A stretch of DNA of 64,000 nucleotides, from the NCBI RefSeq assembly GCF_014336955.1, contig NZ_QRAI01000001.1, positions 558,001-622,000 on the forward strand, given 5' to 3'. A program made the translations under genes and the position numbers. Below the pieces are notes generated by a model. It ran no database searches and was not told the origin of the DNA. It was given only the letters and a program-made list of their open reading frames with translations. The DNA is from Saccharophagus sp. K07 (lineage in GTDB: Bacteria; Pseudomonadota; Gammaproteobacteria; Pseudomonadales; Cellvibrionaceae). Shown here in pieces: positions 42,503-50,766 of this stretch (positions are counted from its first letter, which is position 1; the number at the start of each line of letters is the position of its first letter).

Positions 42503-42591
42503 TAAACACCTCGCTTAGTCGATTTCAATAGACACAGATGTATTCGGGTTTAAAATCCACGGTTTCCGTGTCGTTCTACCTGGAGAACATC

Positions 42592-43074
42592 ATGACCGAT
42601 CTATTACATATTCCCGTCACCACTATCGACAACCGCAGCGCGACTCTCGCGGATTTTCCAGCCAAAGCCTACCTTATCGTCAATACTGCCAGTAAATGCG
42701 GATTTACGCCGCAATATAAGGGTCTCGAAGAGCTCTGGCAGACATATAAGGATCGCGGTTTGCAAGTACTGGGATTTCCCTGTAATCAATTTGGCGGTCA
42801 GGAGCCGGGCAGCGAAGCGGAAATTCGCCAGTTTTGCGATCTGAATTTCGGTGTGACTTTTCCACTGTTTGCCAAAATCGATGTCAATGGCGCCAATGCA
42901 CATCCGTTATACGTCGCATTGAAAAGCGCCGCCCCCGGAATTTTGGGAACGGAAGCAATTAAATGGAATTTCACCAAATTTCTGCTGGATGGCGCGGGCA
43001 AAGTGGTTAATCGTTATGGTTCCGCAACCAAGCCGGAAGAGATTGCAGCCGATATTGAAGCTTTATTGGCGTAA
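42592..43074 (+). CDS. Glutathione peroxidase
   Basis: The product is 160 residues from the ATG at 42592, chosen for its GGAGAA ribosome site; the frame is open further upstream. Family motifs are intact: peroxidatic Cys36 in NTASKCGFTPQY, the Gln in FPCNQFGGQEPG, and the Trp-Asn of the tetrad in IKWNFTKFL. It reduces hydroperoxides with glutathione or, as in many bacterial Cys enzymes, thioredoxin. The second Cys in FPCNQ is conserved but is not always the resolving Cys; Cys81 (IRQFCDLNF) may be. It is monocistronic between two terminators. Confidence 0.93.
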   Translation: MTDLLHIPVTTIDNRSATLADFPAKAYLIVNTASKCGFTPQYKGLEELWQTYKDRGLQVLGFPCNQFGGQEPGSEAEIRQFCDLNFGVTFPLFAKIDVNGANAHPLYVALKSAAPGILGTEAIKWNFTKFLLDGAGKVVNRYGSATKPEEIAADIEALLA

Positions 43075-43093
43075 ATTCGTTTGTGCAGAAAAA

Positions 43094-43124
43094 CTATCTC
43101 AAAAATAACGGATTTTTGAGATAG
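43094..43124. terminator. Bidirectional terminator between gpx and gntR
   Basis: CTATCTCAAAAAT (43094-43106), loop AACGG and ATTTTTGAGATAG (43112-43124) form a perfect 13-bp stem, with A/T-rich flanks. It lies between two convergent stop codons. Confidence 0.85.
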
Positions 43125-43140
43125 TAATTTTAAGTTTTAT

Positions 43141-43833
43141 TTAAACGCGCGAGCGAGTGCGCGCTGTATGAAGGCGATGGATCGTAATTTTGCGCACTTC
43201 GGCTTTGCTGGCTTCAATATGTGCTTTTAATAAAGTACTGGCGCGATCAACGCGTTTTCCTAAAAGCGCGCGCAGAATTTGCGCGTGTTCCTCGTAGGTG
43301 ATATCGAGTCTGCGCGGTTGGGTGAAATCGATGCGGCGCAAAATGCGCAGGCGCTCGGTTATATCCTGATGAATGCGGGCCATTTCTCGATTGCCTGTCG
43401 CGGCCACCATGATTTGGTGAAACTCTTCATCCGCCTGACAAACTCGCTGCTCGTCCTGCGCACGCTCATCCGGTTTCGCCAGCCAAAAGGATTTCAGCGC
43501 GGTTAATTCCGGCACGGATTCCATCTCGCACAGTTTTTTTACGGCGGCCAATTCCAGTACCAGACGCACATCGTACAGCTGATCAAACTGTTCAAAATCG
43601 AGCGGGTTGACCTGCCAGCCACTGCGAAACAACACGGTGACATAACCTTCCCGCTGCAGTTGTGTCAGTGCTTCCCGCACCGGTGTGCGGCTCACCGCCA
43701 GCCGTGCGGCTACTTCGTTTTCGCTAAAACGATCTCCCGGCAATAAACGAAAATCGAAAATATCTTGTTTGATCTGTTGGTAAATCCGATCCGTGAGTTT
43801 TTCACGCGAAGCTGCCTGTGTGGGCTTGGTCAA
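43141..43833 (-). CDS. GntR-family (FCD/FadR subfamily) transcriptional regulator
   Basis: The product is 230 residues. The N-terminal winged HTH (about 10-75) reads LTDRIYQQIKQDIFDFRLLP, FSENEVAARLAVSRTPVREA and REGYVTVL. The C-terminal FCD effector domain (about 90-215) keeps the helical pattern and metal-site Asp/His residues (VRLVLELAAVKKL, DEEFHQIMVAATGN, EHAQILRALLG). The start is an unusual TTG at 43833, supported by AGGAG 6 bp upstream. This places the start inside the 3' end of the allophanate hydrolase gene (32-bp overlap), so the two are translationally coupled. It probably represses its own operon through tandem GTATAC sites upstream of the hydrolase gene. Confidence 0.9.
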   Translation of the reverse strand: MTKPTQAASREKLTDRIYQQIKQDIFDFRLLPGDRFSENEVAARLAVSRTPVREALTQLQREGYVTVLFRSGWQVNPLDFEQFDQLYDVRLVLELAAVKKLCEMESVPELTALKSFWLAKPDERAQDEQRVCQADEEFHQIMVAATGNREMARIHQDITERLRILRRIDFTQPRRLDITYEEHAQILRALLGKRVDRASTLLKAHIEASKAEVRKITIHRLHTARTRSRV

Positions 43834-45631
43834 GTGAATCTCCTGTTTTGTTGTGAAGTGACTGGAGGTACGCTTTCCAGCCTCCGAATTCGGTGATATC
43901 CACTGAGCCTTCCAATGCGGCGCTCTCGCAGATGAAACCTTTTACCTGGCGATTGTCGTGCAGTGTCAAAGTGCCGATTCCCAGCGGAGGCGGAATCAGT
44001 GCGACAAAACTGCCGAAATTTTCCACGGGCATGTCCCAAAGTTCCACCACGATTTCACTGCCGTCTTTGGCGCGTACCAAACCGGGTTTGGGCGGAGTGG
44101 TGCCAGCGAGCGCATAAAGTCGGTAATGATCAGCGGTAAACGTACTTTCCACCAGACGCGCATGGCGCTCGGTCAATTGATAATTCAGTGGCATGCCACT
44201 CAAATGCGCGCCCACAACCGCCAGGCGCACGTGGCCTGCCGGTGCTTCCGGGCAGGATTGCGTCAGTGGTGTTGCGCGCGCAGTGGCGCCGAGCTTCAAC
44301 TGGCGCGTATTAAGCCAGCGGCGGCCGAATTCCACCAGCGCGGCGTCTTGCCACGCGGCTGCGATCAAAGTGATACCAAATGGCAAACCGTCAGAGCGAA
44401 TTTGTGCCGGCAGGGCGAGTGCGCTGCAATCGGCCAGATTGACGAAATTGGTGTAGGTCCCGAGTTGACTGTTGACGCCTATTGGGTCGGCTTCCACCTG
44501 ATCGATGGTGGGTAGGCGCGGTGCTGTGGGAACCAGCAGGGCGTCAACTGCGGCCATACGCGCATGAATAAGACGCGTCAATTCGGCGCGCCTATATTCC
44601 GCATGAAATGTATCGGCGGAGGAAAATTGGGTGGCTTGGCCGATGATTTTTCGCACCACCGGATTCATCTGCTCGCCGGAGCTTTCCAGAAAATCACCCA
44701 CTGCCGCATAACGCTCTGCAACCCAGGGGCCGCCGTAGAGCAGGCTTGCCAGTTCAAACATGGGAGCGAAGTCCACCGGCACCAGTTCCACGCCCATAGC
44801 AGCAAAATCTTTCAGAGTGCTATGCCAAGCTGCTGAGCTTGCAGTATCGCCAAACCATTCGGTGTTGGTAGGAATGCCCAAGCGCGGTTTGTTGGGGAAG
44901 TAACGCGCGGAAACTGGTGCCCGGCGGGAGTAGATATCCTCGGGGTCGAAACCGCTCATAAGGTTTGCCACGGCGTCTGCATCGGACAGTGTCAACGCAA
45001 AAACCGAAACGCAATCCAGGCTGCGGCAGGCGGGCACCACGCCTCTGGCACTGATACGGCCTTTGGTGGGTTTCAACCCGACGATGTTATTAAACCCGGC
45101 GGGAACGCGACCGGAACCTGCTGTATCGGTTCCGAGACTGAAAGGCACCAGCCCGCGCGCGACCACACTGGCAGAACCGGAACTGGAACCGCCGGAGATA
45201 TACCGCCCGTCAAATGTGTTGGGCACGACACCGTAGGGCGAGCGAGTGCCGACAAGTCCAGTGGCGAATTGGTCGAGATTGGTTTTGCCAAGCACAACAG
45301 CACCCGCAGCGCGCAATTTTGCGACGCTCGCGGCATCGGCGTGGGGTACATAGGAAAACGGCGGGCAAGCGGCGGTGGTCGGCATATCCGCCACGTCTAT
45401 GTTGTCTTTCACGGCAAAAGGGACACCGAACAAGGGCAGGTCAGTGGCGCCGGCAAATTGTTTGAGCTGTTGGTCAATTTCTTCCGCGGTCGCAATGTAG
45501 ATCCACGCGGGATCTGCGGCTTTTGCAAGCTCAGCGCGCAGTGCCAGAAGGCGCTCGCGCACCCCCTCTGGTTGATTGCGGTTTTCTTCTCGCCATTCAG
45601 CAATGGTCCAGCCGATCGTATGGGTTGTCAC
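43802..45631 (-). CDS. atzF: Allophanate hydrolase
   Basis: The product is 609 residues, close to the 605-residue AtzF of cyanuric-acid degraders. The amidase-signature domain (about 25-440) has the catalytic Lys in PFAVKDNIDVA, the cis-Ser in GGSSSGSA and the nucleophile Ser in GTDTAGSGRVPA. A C-terminal domain (about 470-600) typical of allophanate hydrolase follows (VRLAVVGAHLSGMPLNYQL, ALIPPPLGIGTLTL), so this is not a simple amidase. It hydrolyses allophanate to ammonium and carbon dioxide. The start is GTG at 45631 with GGAGG 7 bp upstream. No urea carboxylase or cyanuric acid hydrolase gene is adjacent, so the source of allophanate must be encoded elsewhere. The gene heads an operon with gntR. 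Confidence 0.93.
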   Translation of the reverse strand: MTTHTIGWTIAEWREENRNQPEGVRERLLALRAELAKAADPAWIYIATAEEIDQQLKQFAGATDLPLFGVPFAVKDNIDVADMPTTAACPPFSYVPHADAASVAKLRAAGAVVLGKTNLDQFATGLVGTRSPYGVVPNTFDGRYISGGSSSGSASVVARGLVPFSLGTDTAGSGRVPAGFNNIVGLKPTKGRISARGVVPACRSLDCVSVFALTLSDADAVANLMSGFDPEDIYSRRAPVSARYFPNKPRLGIPTNTEWFGDTASSAAWHSTLKDFAAMGVELVPVDFAPMFELASLLYGGPWVAERYAAVGDFLESSGEQMNPVVRKIIGQATQFSSADTFHAEYRRAELTRLIHARMAAVDALLVPTAPRLPTIDQVEADPIGVNSQLGTYTNFVNLADCSALALPAQIRSDGLPFGITLIAAAWQDAALVEFGRRWLNTRQLKLGATARATPLTQSCPEAPAGHVRLAVVGAHLSGMPLNYQLTERHARLVESTFTADHYRLYALAGTTPPKPGLVRAKDGSEIVVELWDMPVENFGSFVALIPPPLGIGTLTLHDNRQVKGFICESAALEGSVDITEFGGWKAYLQSLHNKTGDSLDQAHTGSFA

Positions 45632-45646
45632 GGTGCGTCCTCCAAA

Positions 45647-45669
45647 CTTGTATACAAGACAGTATACAG
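45647..45669 (-). promoter_or_regulatory. Tandem GntR-type operator upstream of atzF-gntR
   Basis: CTTGTATACAAG (45647-45658) is a perfect 12-bp palindrome. A second GTATAC core lies at 45662-45667 (ACAGTATACAG), with centres 12 bp apart. FCD-type GntR regulators typically bind short GT...AC palindromes of this form. It lies 16-38 bp upstream of the GTG start of atzF. Confidence 0.6.
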
Positions 45670-45793
45670 CGGAATTTGGCAGAAGAAAGATGCCAACGGA
45701 ACTTTTGTCCCCTGACCGGGTTTTGCTATTCCTTGACTAGGTTTTTCCGTGATCCTTAAATCCCACTGCTTCGGCCACCCTCGGATGAGTGTT

Positions 45794-46921
45794 ATGAAAA
45801 AAATCTGCCTGTTGCTTTTGTTACAAATTGCGAGCAGTCACCTATTGGCTTACGAAAACAATGCGGAAGAAAAAATAGTCGACTGTCCCGGCGCGCGTTT
45901 TTATACCTTCAGCTGGCCCACCATAAAAGAATGCGGTTTTGTTCCACGCGGCGGCACCTCGACAGGCACTGACGTCTCATTAGATCCAATGCCGCATGAA
46001 GGGTGGTTGAAACTACAGGATCCGAAACTCTCTGCATTTGAACGCGACCGTCAGGCGATTCTCGCTATGGCAGGCCCCTATAAAACTACCTTCGATTTTT
46101 TGGAAACCGTGGGTTATGTGCCGGGCTTCAAGCCGGATAAACCTTATCAATCCTGGGGAACCGAATACGTGTATGTGGTGGAAGACAAAAAAGATTTCAT
46201 CAGTCTGCAGCACATTATGGTGATGTTTTTTCAGCAGGGAGATGAGGTGGTAGGGCCGATGGTGATGAAACACTGGCGGCAGGACTGGCAATATCAAAAA
46301 CGCGATCTGCTGGTTTACGCTGGCAATAACACCTGGAAACGTGAAACTTTGCCGCGCAAAGAGGTGGCCGGAACCTGGGCGCAAGCGGTGTATCAGGTGG
46401 ACGATTCCCCGCGCTATGAATCCTACGGTCGCTGGGAGCACAAGCCGAATTTTTCCACTTGGCAGAGCCAGTTGACTTGGCGACCTCTGCCGCGCCGCGA
46501 GCACACAGTGCGCAACGATTATCAGGTATTGGAAGGCTACAACCGTCACACCATACTGCCGGACGGTTGGGTGCAGGAAGAAGAGAATTACAAGCTCAAG
46601 CTGACGGAGAAGGGTGTGCCCACAGCGGATAAACCTTATCTCGCAAAAGAACTGGGGGTGAACCGTTATCAAAAAATCAACGGTTTTGATTTTTCCGCTG
46701 GCGATGCCTACTGGCAAAAAACCAGTGAATTCTGGCGCGTCGTGAGGGAAGAGTGGGCATCCATCAGTCGCAAGAACAAATCTTTCCAGCTCTTGGATGA
46801 GATTGAAGGTGAACAATTATTTATGCCCTTATTCGAATATGCCGAACAGTTGGCTGATCAGTCACCTGAGCAAATGCGGGAATTTGTTCAGAAAACGATT
46901 GGCCGCTATCTCGGTAATTAG
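45794..46921 (+). CDS. DUF6607-like secreted protein
   Basis: The product is 375 residues from the ATG at 45794; an in-frame ATG at 45785 and an earlier non-ATG start exist. The signal peptide is KKICLLLLLQIASSHLLAYE. The mature domain fills the protein and is rich in Trp and Tyr (YQSWGTEYVYVVEDKKDFIS, MKHWRQDWQYQKRDLLVY, QLTWRPLPRREHTVRNDYQV). This matches, from memory, a family of uncharacterised periplasmic proteins labelled DUF6607; a profile search is needed to be sure. The function is unknown. It is divergent from atzF and upstream of the gbsR-cio genes, with no clear terminator between. Confidence 0.7.
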   Translation: MKKICLLLLLQIASSHLLAYENNAEEKIVDCPGARFYTFSWPTIKECGFVPRGGTSTGTDVSLDPMPHEGWLKLQDPKLSAFERDRQAILAMAGPYKTTFDFLETVGYVPGFKPDKPYQSWGTEYVYVVEDKKDFISLQHIMVMFFQQGDEVVGPMVMKHWRQDWQYQKRDLLVYAGNNTWKRETLPRKEVAGTWAQAVYQVDDSPRYESYGRWEHKPNFSTWQSQLTWRPLPRREHTVRNDYQVLEGYNRHTILPDGWVQEEENYKLKLTEKGVPTADKPYLAKELGVNRYQKINGFDFSAGDAYWQKTSEFWRVVREEWASISRKNKSFQLLDEIEGEQLFMPLFEYAEQLADQSPEQMREFVQKTIGRYLGN

Positions 46922-47024
46922 GCTATGTTTACCTGACTGGATCGCGGACTATGTCTACTATGGAACAATCCGCGATTCGCCCTCCTGTTACAACCACCTA
47001 TCTCCAACCCAAGCGCATCATTTC

Positions 47025-47053
47025 TTGACGCGCCTAGTGAATTCCTGTAGTTT
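47025..47053 (+). promoter_or_regulatory. Candidate promoter of gbsR-cioAB
   Basis: The -35 box TTGACG (47025-47030) and -10-like TAGTTT (47048-47053) have a 17-bp spacer. The -10 element lies within the left arm of the long palindrome, so a protein bound there would block RNA polymerase. Confidence 0.5.
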
Positions 47054-47080
47054 CAGTAACTTCTGAAAATACAGGAATTC
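47039..47080. promoter_or_regulatory. 42-bp near-perfect palindrome, candidate GbsR operator
   Basis: The left arm GAATTCCTGTAGTTTCAG (47039-47056) and right arm CTGAAAATACAGGAATTC (47063-47080) are reverse complements at 17 of 18 positions, with a 6-bp spacer. It ends 5 bp before the ATG of the GbsR-type gene. It overlaps the likely -10 box, which suggests autorepression; as RNA it would sequester the ribosome site. Confidence 0.7.
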
Positions 47081-47085
47081 AGTTT

Positions 47086-47625
47086 ATGACGCCGATGATT
47101 CAAGCCTGCGTGATGCACTTTGGTGAAATGGGCAGCCGCTGGGGCATCAATCGTACCGTCGGGCAGATGTATGCATTACTGGTTTTAAGTCCCGAACCTC
47201 TCACCGCCGATCAAATTGCCGAATCTCTCGGTTTCTCTCGCTCCAATGTCAGCATGGGATTAAAGGAATTGCAGTCCTGGGAGTTGGTAAAACTTCAGCA
47301 TGTGCCTGGCGACCGCAAAGAATATTATTCCGCTCCTGCCGAAATTTGGGATATTGCCAAAACACTCATGGAACAAAGACGCAAACGCGAGATCGATCCT
47401 ACACTGAGCGCGTTGCGGAATTTATTAATGACAAAACCCAGCGGGCCAGAAGAAAAATACGCGCAGCAACGCATGCAGGAGATGCACGACCTTATTGAGA
47501 TGCTGACGAAATGGACCATGGAAATTCAACGACTTGATGCGGCGCGTTTGCAAAAATTATTAAAACTTGGCAACAATCTTGGAAAGGTTTTGGATATCAA
47601 GGACAAACTTTTAGGGAAAAGCTGA
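47086..47625 (+). CDS. GbsR/MarR-family transcriptional regulator
   Basis: The product is 179 residues. The winged HTH is at about 30-100 (GQMYALLVLSPEPLTADQIA, LGFSRSNVSMGLKELQSWEL, VPGDRKEYYSAPAEIWDIAK), followed by a long helical C-terminal part (about 100-175) that would make a dimer. The N-terminal MHFGEMGSRWGINRTVGQ and the recognition helix SRSNVSMGLKEL are typical of the GbsR group of MarR regulators (GbsR controls glycine betaine synthesis in Bacillus). Here the context is a terminal oxidase: the cydA/cioA gene starts 26 bp after its stop. It most probably controls its own operon through the 42-bp palindrome. Confidence 0.88.
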   Translation: MTPMIQACVMHFGEMGSRWGINRTVGQMYALLVLSPEPLTADQIAESLGFSRSNVSMGLKELQSWELVKLQHVPGDRKEYYSAPAEIWDIAKTLMEQRRKREIDPTLSALRNLLMTKPSGPEEKYAQQRMQEMHDLIEMLTKWTMEIQRLDAARLQKLLKLGNNLGKVLDIKDKLLGKS

Positions 47626-47650
47626 GATGGGCCTCGCTGAGGAATAGACG

Positions 47651-49018
47651 ATGGTTGATACTTTCCTGCTGTCCCGAATCCAATTTGCCGCCAATATCAG
47701 TTTTCATATTTTATTTCCCACCATCACCATAGCGCTCTGCTGGTTCCTGTTATTTTTCCGCATCAAATACAACCGCACCGGCGATGAGGTCTGGATGCGG
47801 TGTTATCGCTTCTGGGTAAAAATATTTGCTTTGAGTTTTGCGCTGGGTGTCGTTAGCGGAATTACCATGTCGTTCCAGTTCGGCACCAATTGGCCGGGTT
47901 ATATGGAAACCGTGGGAAATATTGCCGGGCCGCTGCTGGGATATGAAGTGCTGACAGCGTTTTTTCTGGAGGCGACATTTCTCGGCATTATGCTATTTGG
48001 TATCAACCGCGTTTCGCCTCGCGTACATACTATTGCCACGGTATTAGTCGCCATTGGCACAAGTTTGTCGGCATTTTGGATTCTTGCGCTCAATTCCTGG
48101 ATGCAAACCCCCACTGGTTATGAAATGCGTGATGGTGTGGCTTATCCGCTGAGTTGGTGGGCCGTGATTTTTAATCCTTCCATGCCGTATCGTGTGGCGC
48201 ATATGCTGCTCGCATCTGGTATTACCGCCGCATTTTTAATCGCCGGAATTTCCGCCTATCGTCTGTTACGTGGCGATCACAAGCCGGCGCCGCAGCTGGC
48301 GTTAAAAGTCGGTTTGTTGGCGGCGGCGGTTCTTCTTCCTATGCAGGTTTTAGTGGGGGATTTGCACGGACTCAACACCTTGAAACATCAACCGGCAAAA
48401 ATTGCCGCTATGGAAGCAGTTTGGGAGACCACTGCGGGCGCGCCATTTACCGTATTTGCCTTGCCAAATGAAATTGATCGCATCAATCGTTATGCATTGG
48501 AAATTCCCGGTGCAGCCAGTTTTATTCTTACGCACGATTGGCGTGGCGAAGTGAAGGGATTAAATGAATTTGCCGGCGAACATCCGCCCGTGGCGCCAGT
48601 ATTTTTCAGCTTCCGCCTGATGCTCGGCATGGGTATGTTGATGTGGCTGGTGGCCTGGACATTTGGTTGGATGATGTGGAAGAAAAAATCGCTGCCGGTT
48701 TGGGCACTGCGAGTGTTGGTGTTGATGACCTTTTCCGGTTGGATAGCCACTTTGTCCGGATGGTACGTAACAGAAATCGGTCGTCAGCCCTATCTGGTTT
48801 ATGGTGTGCTAAAAACCAGTGAGGCTGTTACATCGCTGGCGCGGGAAAATGTCGGTTTTTCTTTAGCGGTGTATTTGACGCTCTACGTTGCGTTGTTGAC
48901 TGCTTATATCAGCACTTTATTTGTTATGGCTCGCAAATCCGTATTGGTGGATCGGCCGGAGGATTTGCCGAGTTTGCAGGAACGCCACAACCCATTAACT
49001 CAGAATACGCAGGAGTGA
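47651..49018 (+). CDS. cydA: Cytochrome bd-type (cyanide-insensitive) quinol oxidase subunit I
   Basis: The product is 455 residues with nine membrane helices expected. Heme ligands are His19 (NISFHILFP) and His184 (YRVAHMLLASG); the Met ligand lies in the C-terminal half. The conserved Glu residues of the proton channel are in GYEVLTAFFLEATFLG. GWYVTEIGRQPYLVYG is the conserved C-terminal motif (RQPY in place of RQPW). The periplasmic Q-loop is short, as in CioA of Pseudomonas and unlike E. coli CydA (about 522 residues), which suggests the cyanide-insensitive type; heme content cannot be told. It oxidises quinol and reduces oxygen without proton pumping. Confidence 0.93.
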   Translation: MVDTFLLSRIQFAANISFHILFPTITIALCWFLLFFRIKYNRTGDEVWMRCYRFWVKIFALSFALGVVSGITMSFQFGTNWPGYMETVGNIAGPLLGYEVLTAFFLEATFLGIMLFGINRVSPRVHTIATVLVAIGTSLSAFWILALNSWMQTPTGYEMRDGVAYPLSWWAVIFNPSMPYRVAHMLLASGITAAFLIAGISAYRLLRGDHKPAPQLALKVGLLAAAVLLPMQVLVGDLHGLNTLKHQPAKIAAMEAVWETTAGAPFTVFALPNEIDRINRYALEIPGAASFILTHDWRGEVKGLNEFAGEHPPVAPVFFSFRLMLGMGMLMWLVAWTFGWMMWKKKSLPVWALRVLVLMTFSGWIATLSGWYVTEIGRQPYLVYGVLKTSEAVTSLARENVGFSLAVYLTLYVALLTAYISTLFVMARKSVLVDRPEDLPSLQERHNPLTQNTQE

Positions 49019-49022
49019 ACCC

Positions 49023-50030
49023 GTGATGTTGACTGGAGACGCTTACTGGTTGCCGGTGATTTTTATTGGTTTGATGGGGTTGGCATTTCTGCTTTATGCC
49101 ATTCTCGATGGTTACGATCTTGGGGTAGGAATTTTGTTGCCGAATAATTCCGAGCCGCAGCGGGATTTGATGATCGCCTCCATCGGGCCTTTTTGGGATG
49201 CCAATGAAACCTGGTTGGTGCTCGGTGTCGGATTGTTGTTGATTGCATTTCCGCGCGCGCACGGGCTGATTCTTTATCACCTGTATTTGCCTGTTACCCT
49301 GATGCTCGCGGGCTTGATTCTGCGCGGTGTGGCATTTGATTTTCGCGCAAAAGTGCCGCCCCATAATAAACAACTGTGGGATAGGGTATTTAAAGGAGGG
49401 TCTCTGCTGGCCACCCTTGCTCAGGGGTATATGCTCGGTTTATTTGTGGTGGGTTTTGAGTCGACTTTTGCCTCTTACGCCTTCGCTATTTTGAGCGCAA
49501 TTTGCGTAACTGCCGGCTACAGCTTTATAGGCGCGGCCTGGCTGGTGATGAAAGCCGATGGTGAATTGCAGCTGCGCGCGGCGCGCTGGGCACGCATTTG
49601 TTTATGGCTGACCGCGTTGGGTATTGTGGCGGTATCGGTCGTCAACCCGCTGACCAGTGCCAATGTATTTGCCAAATGGTTCGGTAGTTTGGCGGCGCTG
49701 GGATTATTGGTTATTCCAGTGGTGTGCTTTTTTGCGGTACTAATCGTCGACCGCTATTTGGCGCAATTTCCTTTTGATAATGATTTTGGTTGCTGGATTC
49801 CCTTCGTTGGTGCAGTGGTGATTTTTATTCTGTCCTTCCTCGCTCTCGGCTACAGCTTTTATCCCTATGTAGTACCGGGGCAAATGGATATTTGGCAGGC
49901 GGCAAGCGCCAGTAAATCACTCTGGTTTATTTTGGTGGGTGCGCTCATCGTTTTGCCGGCGATTATTATCTACACCATTTTTTCCTATCGAGTATTTTGG
50001 GGAAAAACAAAAGAGCTTACGTATTACTGA
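49023..50030 (+). CDS. cydB: Cytochrome bd-type quinol oxidase subunit II
   Basis: The product is 335 residues with about eight membrane helices. It has the conserved N-terminal region VIFIGLMGLAFLLYAILDGY followed by DLGVGIL, and FWDANETWLVLGVGLLLIAFP, both hallmarks of CydB/CioB. The start is GTG at 49023 (AGGAG 8 bp upstream) or the directly adjacent ATG at 49026. It begins 4 bp after the stop of subunit I. No CydX/CioZ-type small subunit gene is evident before the terminator, and cydDC assembly genes are not nearby. Confidence 0.93.
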   Translation: MMLTGDAYWLPVIFIGLMGLAFLLYAILDGYDLGVGILLPNNSEPQRDLMIASIGPFWDANETWLVLGVGLLLIAFPRAHGLILYHLYLPVTLMLAGLILRGVAFDFRAKVPPHNKQLWDRVFKGGSLLATLAQGYMLGLFVVGFESTFASYAFAILSAICVTAGYSFIGAAWLVMKADGELQLRAARWARICLWLTALGIVAVSVVNPLTSANVFAKWFGSLAALGLLVIPVVCFFAVLIVDRYLAQFPFDNDFGCWIPFVGAVVIFILSFLALGYSFYPYVVPGQMDIWQAASASKSLWFILVGALIVLPAIIIYTIFSYRVFWGKTKELTYY

Positions 50031-50044
50031 AGCTCAGTAAAAAA

Positions 50045-50067
50045 GCGCACCTTAGTGCGCTTTTTTG
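50045..50067. terminator. Bidirectional terminator after cydB
   Basis: GCGCAC (50045-50050), loop CTTA and GTGCGC (50055-50060), flanked by AAAAAA and TTTTTTG. It lies between the convergent cydB and DUF2214-type genes. Confidence 0.9.
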
Positions 50068-50071
50068 TTTC

Positions 50072-50509
50072 TTAGCGGATATATCCCACACCATTGGCCA
50101 TTAATACCGCCAATAACGGGATAATGCATAAAATCAACAGTTCCAACCGGACCAGCATCACAAGAGATTTAGGGATGGTGACATCCACTGTTGTACGACG
50201 ATTTTTGAAGATAAATATCGATGGGACGATGGATAAGATAGCCACCAAAATAAATAGAGTGACTTTGGTATGGAATGCCCAGTTGTGAGTGTAAAAACCC
50301 GCGGGCTTGCCGACCCATAGCCATAAACCCAGACCTGCAAATAATACGAGCAGGGCAGTAACACCATAGGCTGCATCTACCACGGCAATTTTTTTCATGG
50401 TGCTTGCGTCCACCTTGTTTTTCAGCAGTGTGTGTTGAACTGTGAGCAGGGCGAAGAGAGCGAAGATCGCCAAAAAGTGGAAGTAGCGTACGATAATCTC
50501 TGCAGTCAT
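50072..50509 (-). CDS. DUF2214-type membrane protein
   Basis: The product is 145 residues with four membrane helices (IIVRYFHFLAIFALFALLTV, VTALLVLFAGLGLWLWVG, TKVTLFILVAILSIVPSIFI, LLILCIIPLLAVLMANGVGY). The N-terminal RYxHF and the arrangement suggest the DUF2214 family, whose members resemble small heme-containing or copper-resistance membrane proteins, but no function is established. A GGGGA ribosome site precedes the ATG. It is convergent with cydB; a link to respiration is possible but only by position. Confidence 0.75.
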   Translation of the reverse strand: MTAEIIVRYFHFLAIFALFALLTVQHTLLKNKVDASTMKKIAVVDAAYGVTALLVLFAGLGLWLWVGKPAGFYTHNWAFHTKVTLFILVAILSIVPSIFIFKNRRTTVDVTIPKSLVMLVRLELLILCIIPLLAVLMANGVGYIR

Positions 50510-50766
50510 AGGATTCCCCGTTTCTTTTGATAGTGTTGTTTATCTTTGCGCAAATTTTGAGCTGGTTCTGGTGTTCTCCGATAGGCCGCGCAGATGATAA
50601 ATGCCCGAAAAAGTGAGGGCTAAGCCTAAACCATGTGCCCGACGAATGGGAAAACATTTGCATTTTGTTGAATTTGGCGCCAGTGCGGGGGCAGAATTAA
50701 CGGGAATTCCTGGCGGTAACGGGCTAGAATGTGCGCCTTTACCTCAATCGTTTAAAGACCGGATCC

